Below are positions 7,629 to 16,455 of a DNA stretch of 34,219 bases, piece by piece. A program made the translations under genes and the position numbers. The DNA is from Bacteroidales bacterium (lineage in GTDB: Bacteria > Bacteroidota > Bacteroidia > Bacteroidales > UBA932). Position 1 is the stretch's first letter. Each line of letters starts with the position of its first letter. The notes beneath the pieces are model-generated. The model searched no databases. It had not been told where the DNA came from and saw only the letters and a list, made by a program, of their open reading frames with translations. The DNA lies in contig JAFUUB010000081.1 of assembly GCA_017483985.1 (NCBI GenBank), positions 1-34,219 on the forward strand. The letters run 5' to 3'.

Positions 7629-7802
7629 ATGGCTTACAAGATCAATCCTGACGTGTGCATTGCATGCGGAACCTGCCAGGGCGAGTGCCCTGCCGGTGCT
7701 ATCAATGAAGGCGATGTCTATAGCATCGATCCGAACATCTGCCTGGACTGCGGCACCTGCGCCGGTGTCTGCCCTACGGGCGCCATCGAACCGGGCGAAT
7801 AA
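7629..7802 (+). CDS. Small 2[4Fe-4S] ferredoxin
   Basis: A 57-residue protein (MAYKINPDVC to GAIEPGE) with two clostridial-type cluster motifs: CIACGTCQGECP (Cys10, 13, 16, 20) and CLDCGTCAGVCP (Cys38, 41, 44, 48). The spacing CX2CX2CX3CP in both halves shows internal duplication and two low-potential [4Fe-4S] clusters. It is a cytosolic one-electron carrier of the kind reduced by pyruvate:ferredoxin oxidoreductase, whose gene lies about 4 kb away at 11896-15426. It stands as a single-gene unit with its own promoter and terminator and is divergent from the DUF1573 gene. It is short enough to be missed by ORF filters set at 60 residues. Confidence 0.95.
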   Translation: MAYKINPDVCIACGTCQGECPAGAINEGDVYSIDPNICLDCGTCAGVCPTGAIEPGE

Positions 7803-7822
7803 TCGCTTTCGGCCATACATTT

Positions 7823-7859
7823 AAAAGAGGAGGAGCCATCCGGCTCCTCCTCTTTTTTT
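7823..7859 (+). terminator. Intrinsic terminator of the ferredoxin gene
   Basis: A 15-bp perfect stem (7823-7837 with 7842-7856) closes an ATCC loop and continues into a T run to 7859. The A-rich left flank makes it potentially bidirectional, so it may also end transcripts of the converging M16 peptidase gene. Confidence 0.93.
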
Positions 7860-7864
7860 CTTTT

Positions 7865-7965
7865 CTTTTCCCAAAAGCATTTGACAGTCTTCGACATTGG
7901 CTCCCGAAAAGGGAGGGGACCCACGTAGTGGGGAGGATCGGAGACGTCAAAGCTTTTGGGAAAAG
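7865..7965. repeat. Branched 101-nt inverted-repeat element
   Basis: The left arm 7865-7894 pairs with the right arm 7938-7965 over 28 base pairs, with only two single-A bulges (7879, 7886) and one G-T pair. The outer part is CTTTTCCCAAAAGC against GCTTTTGGGAAAAG. Inside sit two further hairpins, CTCCC-gaaaa-GGGAG (7901-7915) and CCCAC-gta-GTGGG (7920-7932), which gives a three-way junction. It lies between the ferredoxin terminator and the stop codon of the M16 gene. It has no T run, so it is not a simple terminator. It could be a REP/MITE-like dispersed repeat or a structured 3' UTR. Confidence 0.8.
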
Positions 7966-7971
7966 ACAGGA

Positions 7972-10791
7972 CTACTCTTCCTCAGCGGCGTTGTCCGGCC
8001 GCATGACGAGCTCCGCGAAGTTCCCGTGGGCCAGTAGCGCCTGGGCCATCCGCTGGATCGCAAGCGGGGTCAGCGCATTCACGGCCGCCTCGTAACCCTT
8101 GTCGGAATCCAGGCCATAGCGGTAGAAGTTCTTCAGCGCGCCCTCCCAGTAGCTGTTGCGGATCCGGCGCTCCGGAATGTTCTTCTGCAGGTTCTTCTGG
8201 GTCATGTCGAACTCCTCGGCCGTCGGGCCGCTCTCCGCCAGGTCCTTCAGGCCCTGGGCCGCCAACTCGCGCAGTTTGTCGGCGACGGACGGCTTGCACT
8301 GGAACTGGATCTGGAAGATCGCCTGTTCCTTCGGCTCACGCGTAAGGCTGCCCGAAGTGCTGGCTCCGTAGGTGCCGCCCTCGTCCTCACGCAGGGACTT
8401 GGTATAGCGCATGTCCATGATATAGCTCACGGCGGAAATCGCCACGGAAGTCTCGAAGTTGTACGGCATCGGAGCGGTCAGGACTTCAACGACGGTCGTC
8501 ATCGGCGTCTGCATGTCGACGGCGAAATCATCGATCCGGCGGCCCGGCAGGATGTCATTCCCGTCATCCACCCACTTCAGCGGCTTCTTGCCCTTCGGCA
8601 GGGAACCGATGTACTTCTGCACCAGCGGACGGATGGCCTCCGGCTGGAAGTCGCCCGTGATGTAGACCACCGCGCCGGCCGCATCCTTGAAGAGGCGGCG
8701 CCAGTTGCGCTCGATGGTCTCCAGGCTGGCCTGCTCAAGGGACTCCCCACTGATCAGGACGTTGCGCGGGTTGTTGTCATACAGGGTCTTGTACAGCTCC
8801 TGCTGGAGCTTGTAGTTCGGCTGGTTCACATAGTTCGGCAGGATGGCCTTGAGCTGGTTGATACCGATGGCAAACTCCTCTGGATCGAACCGCGGCTCGG
8901 TGAACATCAGGTACATGATCTGCAGGGCCGTCTCCAGGTCCTTGACCGTCGAACTGCCGGTGATGCCATGGCGCAGGCCGCTGAAATACGGGCTGACCGT
9001 CAGATTCTTGCCGGAAAGCATCTTGCCCACGGTCGTGGACGGGAACCGTCCCACGCCGCTGTTCTGCAGGAACAGGCCGAACACGTTGGCCTCGAAGCTC
9101 GGCAGGTCCTCGGTCGGGATCAGGCTCTCTCCGCCCTCGAGCTCGAGGTCGAAGGTGATGCGGTCCTTCTCCAGGTCACTCGGATAGAGGACGACCTTGA
9201 CGCCGTTGGCCAGCATCCATTCGGTGGCACCGTAGAGGACGCTCTTGGACTTCTTTACCTTGGCTCCCTTCAGGGCGGCCGGATCCAGGAAGTCCTTCTC
9301 CATCTCCTCGGTCGCATTGGCCTGGATCTCAGCCTCGCGGACCGCCTCGATGATGGCGTTCACCTGCTCGGCGGTCGGATGCACCAGACCTTCTTTCTCG
9401 GGCGCCTTGTACAGCACGACCATGTTCTCCGGAGTGATGACCTGCTGGGCCACCTGGTTGACCACCGTCGCGTTGAACTGCGGGAGGACCTGCTGGACCA
9501 GTTCATAGGCCGTCTTCGGGTCCATGTACGGCGTGCTGTCGAAGAAATTGCCGATGAGTTCCGGAACGAACTCGGCATTGGTCCGGGTGTCCGCCCGGTT
9601 GGCAGCAGTCTCATAGCCGGAGCGGATGTTCTCCTTGGCACGGGTCACTTCGTCTTCGCTGAAGCCGAAGCGTTTCATCTTCTCGATTTCAGTCAGGTAC
9701 GCGGCCAGGGCGGGAAGGGCTTCGCCATCCCGGGCCACCACGCTGCCCATGACGACTTCCAGGGTCTCGCAGAGGTTGCCGATGCCCAGGTCCGCTATCA
9801 GGTAAGGGGCGTCCGCCTTGGCGGTGATGTCGCCGAAACGTTCGGCCATCACCTGGCCCACGATCTCTTTCAGCAGGTCCTGCATCAGGCCGACCGCCGT
9901 ACTGTTGTATTCTTCCGGCATGGCCTCGCTCTTCCAGAGGATTTCCCAGTTGGTCGTCGTCTGTTCCGGATCGGTCAGGATTCCCACGAGCGGCTGCTGA
10001 TTATCCGGGATGGTGATGACCTGCTTCGGCTGCGGGTTCTCCTTGGCCGGGATGTCGGCGAAAACCTCCGCCAGCTTCTTTTCGACATAATCCACATCCA
10101 CATCACCAACCACGATGACGGCCTGGTTGCCCGGGTGGTACCAGGTCTGGTAGAAATTGACCAGGCTCTCCGGCTTGAAATTCAGCAGGTTCTCCTGGCT
10201 GCCGATCAGCGTGCAGCTGCCATATTTCGTGTCCCCGTAATAGTAGGGAAGACTCCGCTCGTGCAGGCGCCAGGCGGCGTTGCGGCGGGAACGGCGTTCC
10301 TCGACGATGACCCCGCGCTCCTTGTCGATCTCGACGGGATCGTTGGTCACGAAATGGGAGTAGTCATGCAGGATCAGCAGGCAGGTATCGATCACGCTCT
10401 GCCGGACCAGCGGGATGTTGTTGAGCATGTACTGGGTTTCCTCGACGCCGGTGGACGCATTGACATTTCCGCCGAAGGAGGCACCGATGCTCTGGAGCCA
10501 GTCCAGGATGCCCTTTCCCGGGAAATTCTTCGTCCCGTTGAAGCACATGTGCTCCAGGAAGTGGGCGAGTCCGTCCTGGTCTGGGGTCTCCTGGATGGCA
10601 CCGACATTGGTGGCCAGGTAGAATTCCGCACGGCCCTGGGGCTTCTCGTTGTGACGGATGTAGTACGTTAAGCCATTGTCCAGCTGTCCTTTGCGGACGG
10701 CCGGGTCATTCGGGAGCTGCGGCATCTGCTGGGCCCCCAGGAAGAGGGAACCGGCGAGCACCGCAACGAAGGAAATGAAAAACTTCTTCAT
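7972..10791 (-). CDS. Secreted two-domain M16 zinc metallopeptidase
   Basis: Start chosen at 10791 (MKKFFISFVAVLAGSLFLGAQQ) because it gives a proper signal peptide; the frame extends seven codons further to 10812. The protein has 939 residues, the usual length of PqqL-like pitrilysin peptidases with two tandem M16 halves. The inverted zinc motif HXXEH is present as HFLEH (H77, E80, H81) within DGLAHFLEHMCFNGTKNFPG; the second half lacks it, as is normal for the structural half. It probably degrades peptides in the periplasm; this is inferred from family and signal peptide. It has its own -7 element in the 59-nt gap after the LysR gene. Confidence 0.92.
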   Translation of the reverse strand: MKKFFISFVAVLAGSLFLGAQQMPQLPNDPAVRKGQLDNGLTYYIRHNEKPQGRAEFYLATNVGAIQETPDQDGLAHFLEHMCFNGTKNFPGKGILDWLQSIGASFGGNVNASTGVEETQYMLNNIPLVRQSVIDTCLLILHDYSHFVTNDPVEIDKERGVIVEERRSRRNAAWRLHERSLPYYYGDTKYGSCTLIGSQENLLNFKPESLVNFYQTWYHPGNQAVIVVGDVDVDYVEKKLAEVFADIPAKENPQPKQVITIPDNQQPLVGILTDPEQTTTNWEILWKSEAMPEEYNSTAVGLMQDLLKEIVGQVMAERFGDITAKADAPYLIADLGIGNLCETLEVVMGSVVARDGEALPALAAYLTEIEKMKRFGFSEDEVTRAKENIRSGYETAANRADTRTNAEFVPELIGNFFDSTPYMDPKTAYELVQQVLPQFNATVVNQVAQQVITPENMVVLYKAPEKEGLVHPTAEQVNAIIEAVREAEIQANATEEMEKDFLDPAALKGAKVKKSKSVLYGATEWMLANGVKVVLYPSDLEKDRITFDLELEGGESLIPTEDLPSFEANVFGLFLQNSGVGRFPSTTVGKMLSGKNLTVSPYFSGLRHGITGSSTVKDLETALQIMYLMFTEPRFDPEEFAIGINQLKAILPNYVNQPNYKLQQELYKTLYDNNPRNVLISGESLEQASLETIERNWRRLFKDAAGAVVYITGDFQPEAIRPLVQKYIGSLPKGKKPLKWVDDGNDILPGRRIDDFAVDMQTPMTTVVEVLTAPMPYNFETSVAISAVSYIMDMRYTKSLREDEGGTYGASTSGSLTREPKEQAIFQIQFQCKPSVADKLRELAAQGLKDLAESGPTAEEFDMTQKNLQKNIPERRIRNSYWEGALKNFYRYGLDSDKGYEAAVNALTPLAIQRMAQALLAHGNFAELVMRPDNAAEEE

Positions 10792-10809
10792 AGTTGGTCT
10801 TGTTTTCTG

Positions 10810-10817
10810 CAAATTTA
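10810..10817 (-). promoter_or_regulatory. -7 element for the M16 peptidase gene
   Basis: The minus strand reads TAAATTTG, 18 nt before the chosen ATG. An imperfect ATTG (complement of 10836-10839) lies 18 nt further upstream. The site supports the start at 10791 over the longer frame starting at 10812, which overlaps this element. Confidence 0.6.
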
Positions 10818-10850
10818 GAAAAAATTATTGAAAAACAATAAATATTTAAA

Positions 10851-11813
10851 TTATTTCAATGATTCTTGCAAAGATTGCCGCAGCAACTGGCAGACGGTCT
10901 TGCCCGCGAATTCGGGCAGGGGATTGAAGTGGATGTCAAAGGCGAAGTCCGGCAGGCGCACCGGCATCTGGAGGAGCGTACCCGCCGCGATCTCCTCCCG
11001 TACGGCGGCCTGCGGAACAATGCCCACCAGGCGGTCGGAACTGCGCACCAGGGTCTTGATTAGTTCGACCGAAGAGGAGCGGACCGCGACCCGGGCTTCG
11101 ATGTCCGGGGTCAGGAAAGGGGCGTATGGTTCCCAGAGCGCAAAGTTGTTGGAGACATGGACGCCGGCGATGGTGGAGAAGGGCTTGGTCCCTTCCGCGA
11201 AGGCGGCCCTGGCGACCGAGCGGTTGAGGGAAGAGGCGACGACGGCGGCCTCCATGACCCCGACCAGCCGGCTCTCTCCTTCGAAGTCCATGGTCTTCGG
11301 ACTCGGCGCCACCGTGATTTCCACATCCGCGTCCTGCGGCTTTCCGAAGTGGTTGCCGGGGATCTCTTCGGACGCCGGTTCCTCCACCGGCTCGAAGACG
11401 CTTTCCGCCATCGCCTCATGGGCGACATAAGGCTCGATGCGGAAGCCCAGTTCCGGGTGGGCCGCATGCAGGGAGGCCAGGGCGCGGGGGATCAGGTAGG
11501 AGGCGGCGACGGGATCGGCCGCGATGCGGACCGGCCGGTTGACGGTCATCCGCCCTTCGGCCCCGAACATGGCATCGGCTGCATCATACCAATATAATAT
11601 ACGCGCGGCGTACTCGCGGAAGGCCCGGCCCTCGGCGGTCAGGTAGATCTCTCCCTTGGCCCGGGTGAACAAGGTCGCGCCTACCTGCTTCTCCAGTGTC
11701 GTGATGTTCTGGCTGACAGCGGGTTGCGAGATGCCGAGCTGCCGGGCGGCACCGGTGAAACTGCCGGTCTCCGCGACGGTGAGGAATACCCTGAGTCTGA
11801 AATCTTCCAACAT
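10851..11813 (-). CDS. LysR-family transcriptional regulator
   Basis: A 320-residue LTTR. The N-terminal winged helix-turn-helix is clear: MLEDFRLRVFLTVAETGSFT, then GAARQLGISQPAVSQNITTL, then LFTRAKGEIYLTAEGRAF. A linker helix and a periplasmic-binding-protein-like effector domain follow (about residues 85-310), with IRIAADPVAAS marking the first strand of that fold. It lies between nifJ and the M16 gene on the same strand, with its own -7 element and an nifJ terminator upstream, so it is probably transcribed separately. Ligand and targets are unknown; regulation of its neighbours is possible but unproven. Confidence 0.9.
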   Translation of the reverse strand: MLEDFRLRVFLTVAETGSFTGAARQLGISQPAVSQNITTLEKQVGATLFTRAKGEIYLTAEGRAFREYAARILYWYDAADAMFGAEGRMTVNRPVRIAADPVAASYLIPRALASLHAAHPELGFRIEPYVAHEAMAESVFEPVEEPASEEIPGNHFGKPQDADVEITVAPSPKTMDFEGESRLVGVMEAAVVASSLNRSVARAAFAEGTKPFSTIAGVHVSNNFALWEPYAPFLTPDIEARVAVRSSSVELIKTLVRSSDRLVGIVPQAAVREEIAAGTLLQMPVRLPDFAFDIHFNPLPEFAGKTVCQLLRQSLQESLK

Positions 11814-11830
11814 AATAAGGAATGCTTATA

Positions 11831-11838
11831 CAAAGGTA
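11831..11838 (-). promoter_or_regulatory. -7 element for the LysR gene
   Basis: The minus strand reads TACCTTTG, an exact TAnnTTTG match 17 nt upstream of the ATG. No convincing -33 box is visible; the upstream sequence is occupied by the nifJ terminator stem. Confidence 0.5.
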
Positions 11839-11839
11839 T

Positions 11840-11874
11840 AAAAAATATCCCACGGACCGTATGATCCGTAGGAT
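11840..11874 (-). terminator. Intrinsic terminator of nifJ
   Basis: On the minus strand ATCCTACGGA pairs with TCCGTGGGAT (one T-G pair) around an 8-nt loop. TATTTTTT-like sequence follows (T run complementary to 11840-11845). It ends immediately before the LysR -7 element. Confidence 0.75.
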
Positions 11875-11895
11875 AAATCAGGATTCCAGGAAGGA

Positions 11896-14800
11896 TTATT
11901 CCTTGCCGGAGAGGCGCTTGTAGGTGTTGTAGCGCACCTTCGCGAATTCCTCGGTCAGCGACAGGAGTTCCTGCGCACGCTCCGGGAAGAGCTTGTAGAG
12001 GGATGCGAAGCGGACCTCACCCTTGAGGAAGTCCTGGAACTTGCTCCAATCCGGCTCCTTGCTGTCGAGGCTGAACGGGTTCTTGCCCTGGGCCTCGAGG
12101 GTCGGGTTGTAGCGATACAGGTGCCAGTAACCGCACTCGACGGCGAGCTTCTCTTCCTTCTGGCTCAGGCCCATGCCCGCCTTTAGGCCGTGGTTGATAC
12201 ACGGGGCGTAGGCGATAATCAGGGACGGACCGTCATAAGCCTCGGCTTCCTTGATGGCGTTCAGGTACTGGACCGGGCTGGAACCCATCGCGACCTGGGC
12301 GACATAGACATAACCGTAGCTCATGGCCATCATGCCGAGATCCTTCTTGCGGATCTTCTTGCCGGAAGCGGCAAACTTGGCGATGGCGCCGGCCGGAGTA
12401 GCCTTGGAAGACTGGCCGCCGGTGTTGGAGTAAACCTCGGTGTCGAGAACCAGGATGTTGATGTTCTCACCGCTGGCGATGACATGGTCGAGGCCGCCGT
12501 AACCGATATCGTAGGAGGCACCGTCACCACCGAAGATCCACTGGCTGCGGGACGGGATGAAGTGCTTGTATTCGAGGAGCTTGGTGCAGACTTCGCAGCC
12601 GCATTCCTTCATCATCGGGACGAGTTTGTCGGCCACCTCGCGGGTGATCGCGGCATTCTCGCGGTTCTCCAGCCACTTGGTGAAGAGTTCCTTCATCTCG
12701 GCGGAGCAGCAGTCGCACTCGAGACCCTTCTGCATCCAGGCGGCAACGGTCTCACGGGCACGGTCGGAACCGAGCTTCATGCCGAGGCCGAATTCGCAGA
12801 AGTCCTCGAACAGGGAGTTGGCCCATGCCGGACCGTGGCCCTGTGTGTTGGTGCAGTACGGGGAGGCCGGGAAGGAGGCACCGTAGATGGAGGAGCACCC
12901 CGTCGCGTTCGCGATCATCATGTGGTCGCCGAAGAGCTGGGTGATGTTCTTGATGTACGGGGTCTCACCGCAACCGGCGCAGGCACCGGAGAACTCGAAG
13001 AGCGGCTGGGCGAACTGGGCGTTCTTGACGTTAGCCGCCTTGTTGACCGCATTCTCCTTGTAACCGATCTTGCTGTGCAGGTAGTTGAAGTTGTCCTGCT
13101 CGGCCTGCTGGCCTTCGAACGGGACCATGACAAGGGCTTTCTCCTTGGCAGGGCAGACATCGACGCAGTTACCGCAGCCGGTGCAGTCGTCCACGGAGGT
13201 GGCGAGGGCGAACTTGTACTCCTTGAGGGTGGCGTTGCCCTGTTTCATCTTCAGGCTGGCCGGAGCGGCGGCAGCCTCTTCCTCGGTCAGGAGGAACGGG
13301 CGGATTGCGGCGTGCGGGCAGACGAAGGCGCAGGTGTTGCACTGGATACAGTTGTCCGGGATCCAGGACGGGACCATGACGGCGACGCCGCGCTTCTCGT
13401 AAGCGGAGGTGCCGGCGGGCATCGTACCGTCGGCGTACGGCATGAAGGAGCTGACCGGGAGGGTGTCACCCGCCTGGGCGTTGACGATGTCGGCGACCTT
13501 CTTGACGAACTCGGGAGCGAAGCGGTCCTTGTTCGGGTTCTCGAACTTCGCGGTGATCTCGGCCCACTCGGCCGGGACGGCGACCTCGGTGTACTCACCG
13601 CCGCGGTCGACGGCCGCATAGTTCATGTTGACGACGTTCTCGCCCTTCTTGCCATAGCTCTTGACGATGGCGTCCTTCATGTACTTGACGGCGTCTTCGT
13701 ACGGGAGGATGCCGGTGATCTTGAAGAAGGCGCTCTGGAGGATGGTGTTGGTCCTTCCGCCGAGACCGATCTCCGCAGCGATCTTCGTCGCGTTGATGAT
13801 GTACAGCTTGATGTGCTTGCGGCCGATGACGGCCTTCACGTTGTCAGGGATGCGCTTGATGGTCTCCTCTTCGTCCCAGAGGCTGTTGAGCAGGAGGCTG
13901 CCGCCTTCCTTGATGCCCTTGAGAACATCGTACTTGGTCAGGTAGGACGGGACGTGGCAGGCGACGAAGTCCGGGGTCGAGACCAGGTAAGGGGCCTTGA
14001 TCGGGAGGTCGCCGAAGCGGAGGTGGGAGCAGGTGTAACCGCCGGACTTCTTGGAATCATAGTCGAAGTAAGCCTGGCAGTACTTGTCGGTATGGCTGCC
14101 GATGATCTTGATGGTGTTCTTGTTGGCACCGACGGTACCGTCGCTGCCGAGGCCGTAGAACTTGCACTCGGTGGTGCCCGGCTTCACGATGGAAACCTCG
14201 CTCTTGATCGGCAGGGACTTGAAGGTCACGTCGTCGACGATGCCGATGGTGAAGTCGGTCTTCGGCTCGCGGGCCTCGAGATTGTCATACACGGCGATGA
14301 TCTGGGCCGGGGTGGTGTCCTTGGAGGACAGACCGTAACGGCCGCCGATCACGAGCGGCTGCTTGTCCTTGCCCTGGAAGAGGGTCTTGACATCGAGGAA
14401 GAGCGGTTCGCCGAGGGCACCCGGTTCCTTGGTGCGGTCGAGGACGGCAATGCGCTTGACGCTCTTCGGGAGGACCTTGAGGAAATATTTCTCGGAGAAC
14501 GGACGATACAGGTGGCAGGTGATGAGGCCGTACTTGCGGCCGCGCTCTGCGAGGTAGTCGATGGTCTCCTTGATGGTCTCGGTGACGGAACCCATGGCCA
14601 CGATGATGTTCTCGGCATCCTCGGCGCCAGAGTAGGAGAACGGACGGTACTCACGGCCGGTCAGCTCGCTGATCTCGCCCATGTAGCGGGCGACGATGTC
14701 CGGAACGGCGTCATAGTACTGGTTGCGGGACTCGCAGGCCTGGAAATAGACGTCCCCGTTCTGGGCGGTACCGCGGGTAACGGGGGCATCCGGGCTCAGC

Positions 14801-15426
14801 GCACGCTGGCGGAAGTTCTCGAGGGCCTTGGTGCTGACCATGTCGCGGAGGGCGTCCTCATCGAGGGCCTCGATCTTCTGGATTTCGTGGGAAGTACGGA
14901 AACCGTCGAAGAAGTGGAGGCACGGGAGGCTGCTCTTGTTGGCGGCCAGGTGGGCGACGGCGGCGAGGTCGTGGGCCTCCTGGACGGAGCCGGATGCGAG
15001 GAGGGCGAAGCCGGTCTGGCGGCAGGCCATGACATCCTGGTGGTCACCGAAGATGGACAGCGCATGGGTGGCGAGGGTACGGGCGGACACGTGGAAGACG
15101 GCCGGAAGCATTTCGCCGGCGATCTTGTACATGTTCGGGATCATGAGGAGCAAACCCTGGGAAGCGGTGTAGGTCGTGGTGAGTACGCCAGCCTGGAGGG
15201 AGCCGTGGACGGTGCCGGCGGCGCCGGCTTCGCTCTGCATTTCGGTGACCTTTACGGTTTCACCCCAGAGGTTCTTCTTTCCGTGGGCGGCCCACTCGTC
15301 GATGTTCTCAGCCATCGGAGAGGATGGTGTGATAGGGTAGATCGCGGCGTGCTCACTGAAGAGATACGCGATGTTCGCAACCGCGGTATTACCGTCACAG
15401 GTGATGAATTTCTTTTCTTTAGCCAT
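11896..15426 (-). CDS. nifJ: Pyruvate:ferredoxin (flavodoxin) oxidoreductase, single chain
   Basis: A 1176-residue enzyme of the homodimeric PFOR type; the length is normal. It converts pyruvate and CoA to acetyl-CoA, CO2 and reduced ferredoxin in the cytosol. Domain order is complete: N-terminal pyrimidine-binding part with AIYPITPSSPMAE, domain II and the CoA-binding region, a two-cluster ferredoxin domain with CIQCNTCAFVCP (near residue 695) and CTGCGNCVDVCP (near 752), then the TPP domain. That domain carries the third cluster's CAGCGETPY (near 815), the GDGASYDIGYGG Mg-TPP motif (near 967) and DTEVYSNTGGQSSKATP. It starts at MAKEKKFITCDGNTAVA. fabD lies 40 nt upstream on the same strand. 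The local 57-residue ferredoxin is a plausible redox partner. Confidence 0.97.
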   Translation of the reverse strand: MAKEKKFITCDGNTAVANIAYLFSEHAAIYPITPSSPMAENIDEWAAHGKKNLWGETVKVTEMQSEAGAAGTVHGSLQAGVLTTTYTASQGLLLMIPNMYKIAGEMLPAVFHVSARTLATHALSIFGDHQDVMACRQTGFALLASGSVQEAHDLAAVAHLAANKSSLPCLHFFDGFRTSHEIQKIEALDEDALRDMVSTKALENFRQRALSPDAPVTRGTAQNGDVYFQACESRNQYYDAVPDIVARYMGEISELTGREYRPFSYSGAEDAENIIVAMGSVTETIKETIDYLAERGRKYGLITCHLYRPFSEKYFLKVLPKSVKRIAVLDRTKEPGALGEPLFLDVKTLFQGKDKQPLVIGGRYGLSSKDTTPAQIIAVYDNLEAREPKTDFTIGIVDDVTFKSLPIKSEVSIVKPGTTECKFYGLGSDGTVGANKNTIKIIGSHTDKYCQAYFDYDSKKSGGYTCSHLRFGDLPIKAPYLVSTPDFVACHVPSYLTKYDVLKGIKEGGSLLLNSLWDEEETIKRIPDNVKAVIGRKHIKLYIINATKIAAEIGLGGRTNTILQSAFFKITGILPYEDAVKYMKDAIVKSYGKKGENVVNMNYAAVDRGGEYTEVAVPAEWAEITAKFENPNKDRFAPEFVKKVADIVNAQAGDTLPVSSFMPYADGTMPAGTSAYEKRGVAVMVPSWIPDNCIQCNTCAFVCPHAAIRPFLLTEEEAAAAPASLKMKQGNATLKEYKFALATSVDDCTGCGNCVDVCPAKEKALVMVPFEGQQAEQDNFNYLHSKIGYKENAVNKAANVKNAQFAQPLFEFSGACAGCGETPYIKNITQLFGDHMMIANATGCSSIYGASFPASPYCTNTQGHGPAWANSLFEDFCEFGLGMKLGSDRARETVAAWMQKGLECDCCSAEMKELFTKWLENRENAAITREVADKLVPMMKECGCEVCTKLLEYKHFIPSRSQWIFGGDGASYDIGYGGLDHVIASGENINILVLDTEVYSNTGGQSSKATPAGAIAKFAASGKKIRKKDLGMMAMSYGYVYVAQVAMGSSPVQYLNAIKEAEAYDGPSLIIAYAPCINHGLKAGMGLSQKEEKLAVECGYWHLYRYNPTLEAQGKNPFSLDSKEPDWSKFQDFLKGEVRFASLYKLFPERAQELLSLTEEFAKVRYNTYKRLSGKE

Positions 15427-15466
15427 AATGTGTTAAAGGGGTTTATGTGATATTGTGTATTGGCTG

Positions 15467-16354
15467 TTAAAGGGTTGTGAGTCCTTCGATCGTCACGGCG
15501 GCGCCGGCCGTCCGCTTGACCAGGCCCTGCAGCACCGTGCCTGGGCCGATCTCCATGAAGTACTCCGCGCCGTCGGCGACCATCGCCTTGACGCTCTGGG
15601 TCCAGCGGACCGGGGAGGTGAGCTGCTTGAGAAGGTTGGCCTTGATGACCTGCGGGTCGGTCTCCGCCTGGGCGGTCACGTTCTGGTAGACCGGGCACTT
15701 CGGGGCCTTGAAGGCCGTCTGCTCGATGGCCTGGGCCAGCTCGACGCGGGCAGGCTCCATGAGCGGGGAGTGGAAGGCGCCGCTGACGGCCAGCGGGAGG
15801 GCCCGCTTGGCACCGGCTTCCTTCGCCTTGACACAGGCGGCTTCGACCGCTTCCTTCGCGCCGGAGATCACGACCTGACCGTCGGAGTTGTAGTTGGCGG
15901 CGACGACCAGCCCGTCGACGTCGGCGCAGATCTGCTCGACCGTCTCATTGGGGAGGCCGATGATGGCGGCCATGGTGCCGGGAACGGCCTCGCAGCATTT
16001 CTGCATGGCGCTCGCACGGACCGCGACCAGTTTCAGGGCATCTTCGAATTCGATGGCCCCGGCGGCCGCAAGGGCGGAAAATTCGCCGAGGGAGTGACCC
16101 GCGACCATGTCGGGGTTGAAGCCCTCATAGCAGGCGGCCAGGACGACCGAGTGTAGGAAAACGGCAGGCTGGGTGACCTTGGTGGCCTTCAGGTCTTCGG
16201 GCGTGCCTTCGAACATGATGTCCGTGATGCGGAACCCCAGGACCTCGTTGGCCCGCTCGAGCATTTCTTTCGCTTTGGGATTGTTCTCGTATAAATCTTT
16301 GGCCATGCCCGGGAATTGCGAGCCCTGACCAGGGAAAACGTAGGCTTTCTTCAT
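15467..16354 (-). CDS. fabD: Malonyl-CoA:ACP transacylase
   Basis: A 295-residue protein with every FabD hallmark: VFPGQGSQFPGM at the N-terminus, the nucleophile elbow GHSLGEFSAL (S88), the malonate-binding Arg in VAVRASAMQ, the catalytic His in SGAFHSPLM (H195), and the C-terminal EIGPGTVLQGLVKR. It transfers malonyl groups from CoA to acyl carrier protein to feed fatty acid synthesis. It lies upstream of nifJ with a 40-nt gap that shows no convincing promoter, so the two may share a transcript. No other fab genes are adjacent. A TACATTTG element lies 52 nt upstream of the start. Confidence 0.96.
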   Translation of the reverse strand: MKKAYVFPGQGSQFPGMAKDLYENNPKAKEMLERANEVLGFRITDIMFEGTPEDLKATKVTQPAVFLHSVVLAACYEGFNPDMVAGHSLGEFSALAAAGAIEFEDALKLVAVRASAMQKCCEAVPGTMAAIIGLPNETVEQICADVDGLVVAANYNSDGQVVISGAKEAVEAACVKAKEAGAKRALPLAVSGAFHSPLMEPARVELAQAIEQTAFKAPKCPVYQNVTAQAETDPQVIKANLLKQLTSPVRWTQSVKAMVADGAEYFMEIGPGTVLQGLVKRTAGAAVTIEGLTTL

Positions 16355-16405
16355 AAATCTTTACTTCGTAAAGGACAATTTGCGTACACGATTTTGTCAA
16401 GTCCA

Positions 16406-16413
16406 CAAATGTA
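16406..16413 (-). promoter_or_regulatory. -7 element for fabD
   Basis: The minus strand reads TACATTTG, an exact TAnnTTTG match, with a leader of about 45 nt to the fabD ATG. A well-spaced -33 box is not obvious. Confidence 0.55.
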
Positions 16414-16455
16414 GTCAATTTTATTGGCAAAACCATCCGTTCCGGAAATAATCCG

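Noticed and set aside
8968..10671. A 567-codon plus-strand frame antisense to the M16 peptidase gene
   Set aside because: No recognisable domain, and the sense gene is complete with signal peptide and HXXEH motif.
12190..15450. A 1086-codon open frame on the plus strand antisense to nifJ
   Set aside because: Its product is low-complexity (V, G, D, L rich) with no family signature; it is a shadow of strong codon bias in the complete nifJ gene.
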